From assembly GCA_900659855.1 (NCBI GenBank), contig CAACVI010000001.1, forward strand, positions 1-64,000: a stretch of DNA of 64,000 nucleotides, in the 5' to 3' direction. The stretch comes from Candidatus Desulfarcum epimagneticum (GTDB lineage Bacteria; Desulfobacterota; Desulfobacteria; Desulfobacterales; CR-1). Shown piece after piece: positions 62,736 through 64,000 of this stretch (position 1 is its first letter; every line of letters begins with the position of its first letter). The notes beneath the pieces were generated by a model. It was not told the origin of the DNA. It ran no database searches and was given only the letters and a program-made list of their open reading frames with translations. A program made the position numbers and the translations under genes.

Positions 62736-63682
62736 CACTGATCCGAAGCGGCCGACAAAATCTCCCGGGCCCGGGCCGCGTCTTTTTCAATCTGCTCCGA
62801 AAGCGCGGGAATGTCGGGGAATTTTTTTTCGTCCCGAATTTTTTCCACAAACGAGACGCTGATTTCCCGCCCGTATATGTCCTGGTCGAAATCCAGGATA
62901 TGGATTTCCACCGTGAAGATATGGTCGTCAAAGGTGGGGCTGACCCCCACATTGGCCGCGCCCTGGAAACGGACCCCGTCCAGATCCACAAAAACGGCGT
63001 ACACCCCGGCGCTGGGGCACAGAAGCTCTTTTAAGGAGATGTTGGCCGTGGGAAAGCCCACCAGCCGGCCGCCCCGGTTCCGGCCCCGCCTCACCGTTCC
63101 CTCCGCCTGGTAATGCCGGCCCAGAAGCCCGGCGGCATCCGCCACTTTTCCCCGGGAGATCAGGGCGCGTATTTTCGTGCTGCTGATTTTTCCGCCTTCT
63201 TCGCCCGGAATGGGCAGCCAGTCCACCGTGTCCACCTCAAATCCGAATTTTTCGGAGTACTCCCGCAGAAGCCGGATGTCGCCCTCCCTGTTTTTTCCAA
63301 AGGAATAGTCCCGGCCCACCACCACGGCCCGGGCGCCGATTTTTTTCGCCAGGATATCCCGGGCGAACGCCTCGGCGGTCAGGGACGCGAACTCCCGGGT
63401 GAACGGCGCGCAGATCATCACATCCAGGCCCGCTTCGCGGATCAGGTTTTTTTTCCGCTCATAGGAGGTGATCAGCGGGGGCTTTTTTTTACCCGTGATA
63501 ATCCGCGAGGGATGGGGCTCAAAGGTCATGACGATGGAGGTTCCGTCCATAAGGGCGGCCTTTTTCATCACTTTTTCAAACAGGGTCTGATGCCCCCTGT
63601 GAACCCCGTCAAAATTGCCGATGGTCACGACCCCGTTTTGAAAGGGACGCTCAATGGATTCAATGTCTTCAAAAACCCGCAT
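62735..63682 (-). CDS. ribF: Bifunctional riboflavin kinase / FMN adenylyltransferase
   Basis: A 315-residue enzyme. An N-terminal FAD synthetase domain contains TIGNFDGVHRGHQTLFEK and VVGRDYSFGKNREGD; the C-terminal riboflavin kinase domain contains GRNRGGRLVGFPTANISLKE and GAANVGVSPTF. It makes FMN and FAD. It is the first gene of the operon with the flippase, def, fmt and rsmB genes. A 140-bp gap upstream leads to the tRNA. Confidence 0.95.
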   Translation of the reverse strand: MRVFEDIESIERPFQNGVVTIGNFDGVHRGHQTLFEKVMKKAALMDGTSIVMTFEPHPSRIITGKKKPPLITSYERKKNLIREAGLDVMICAPFTREFASLTAEAFARDILAKKIGARAVVVGRDYSFGKNREGDIRLLREYSEKFGFEVDTVDWLPIPGEEGGKISSTKIRALISRGKVADAAGLLGRHYQAEGTVRRGRNRGGRLVGFPTANISLKELLCPSAGVYAVFVDLDGVRFQGAANVGVSPTFDDHIFTVEIHILDFDQDIYGREISVSFVEKIRDEKKFPDIPALSEQIEKDAARAREILSAASDQ

Positions 63683-63822
63683 GCTTTTTTAAAAATCCTT
63701 CATTATAGTCTTGACAAGAACCGCAAATCAGAATATGTAATTCACTTATCAGATTAAATCAATCTTTTAGTTGCGGTTTTCCATGTTTTTTTTAAAAAGC
63801 GGGCGCCGCGACTCTTTTCAGG

Positions 63823-63909
63823 GCCGAAGTGGCGGAATTGGCAGACGCGCTAGGTTCAGGGTCTAGTGGGGGTATCTCCGTGGGAGTTCGAGTCTCCCCT
63901 TCGGCACCA
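63823..63909 (+). tRNA. tRNA-Leu (anticodon CAG)
   Basis: An 87-nt class II tRNA. The acceptor stem GCCGAAG pairs with CTTCGGC, the anticodon loop TTCAGGG reads CAG (codon CUG), a long variable arm follows, the T-arm has GTTCGAGTC, and CCA is encoded (63907-63909). Confidence 0.97.
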
Positions 63910-64000
63910 TTCTTAATTCAATCGTCCGTCATCATTCAATTCTTTGGGCGGATACTTCCGTCTTTTTTCCATGGAAACAGGGACCGGTGAAAAAAAGCGC

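Noticed and set aside
1-64000. CRISPR arrays
   Set aside because: I found no regularly spaced direct repeats with unique spacers; the GCGACA tract is too short and irregular.

Overview
The window looks like one chromosomal contig of a GC-rich, Gram-negative deltaproteobacterium. A member of Desulfobacterota (Desulfobacteraceae-like) is my inference; no 16S rRNA or sulfate-reduction gene is present to prove it. The grounds are a complete type II secretion operon, a ResB/CcsA cytochrome c maturation pair, HypF/HypC hydrogenase maturation, a GldFG-like ABC cluster followed by a DUF4340 protein, and a dispersed palindromic intergenic repeat.

Layout. 1-3029: defence and addiction genes (DUF262 protein cut by the window edge, EcoRI-type adenine methyltransferase, HigA-like antitoxin). 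3546-6747: RNase H, the shikimate genes aroQ-aroK-aroE, and a MazEF pair just upstream of aroE. 7194-9595: a GAF protein, an unusual lipoprotein related to 2-keto-4-pentenoate hydratase, and a secreted chalcone-isomerase-like protein. 9900-15820: rpmB, rel, der, a frameshifted rmlB and a radical SAM gene. 15988-18003: transketolase. 18022-21292: a compact DUF262 / AAA-ATPase (DUF3696-like) / unknown three-gene cassette, the best candidate here for an undescribed defence system. 21334-23568: cytochrome c maturation. 23841-29447: ABC exporter, GldG-like protein, DUF4340 protein and a TPR lipoprotein. 29502-29855: tmRNA with a strong terminator.

29856-42017 is a mosaic accessory region. It holds broken toxin, methylase and rhuM genes, a 47-bp direct repeat, and an operon of XRE regulator, RadC, a nuclease-methyltransferase fusion, a specificity subunit, a small protein and Fic. 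It also holds a Doc module, two SAM methyltransferases and a group II intron remnant. 42029-44565: hypF and hypC. 44597-46136: two exported proteins. 46133-58546: the type II secretion operon gspF-G-H-I-J-K-L-M-N-C-D-E. 58799-63682: ribF, a flippase-like membrane protein, def, fmt and rsmB, tightly overlapped. 63823-63909: tRNA-Leu(CAG).

Housekeeping operons are densely packed with 4-bp overlaps and GC-rich codons. Accessory blocks are more AT-rich, carry broken genes, and are bordered or punctuated by short repeats. At least seven full or partial copies of one dispersed repeat family sit in intergenic gaps, three with a perfect 18-bp inverted repeat. In two places the repeat reaches the 5' end of the next gene.
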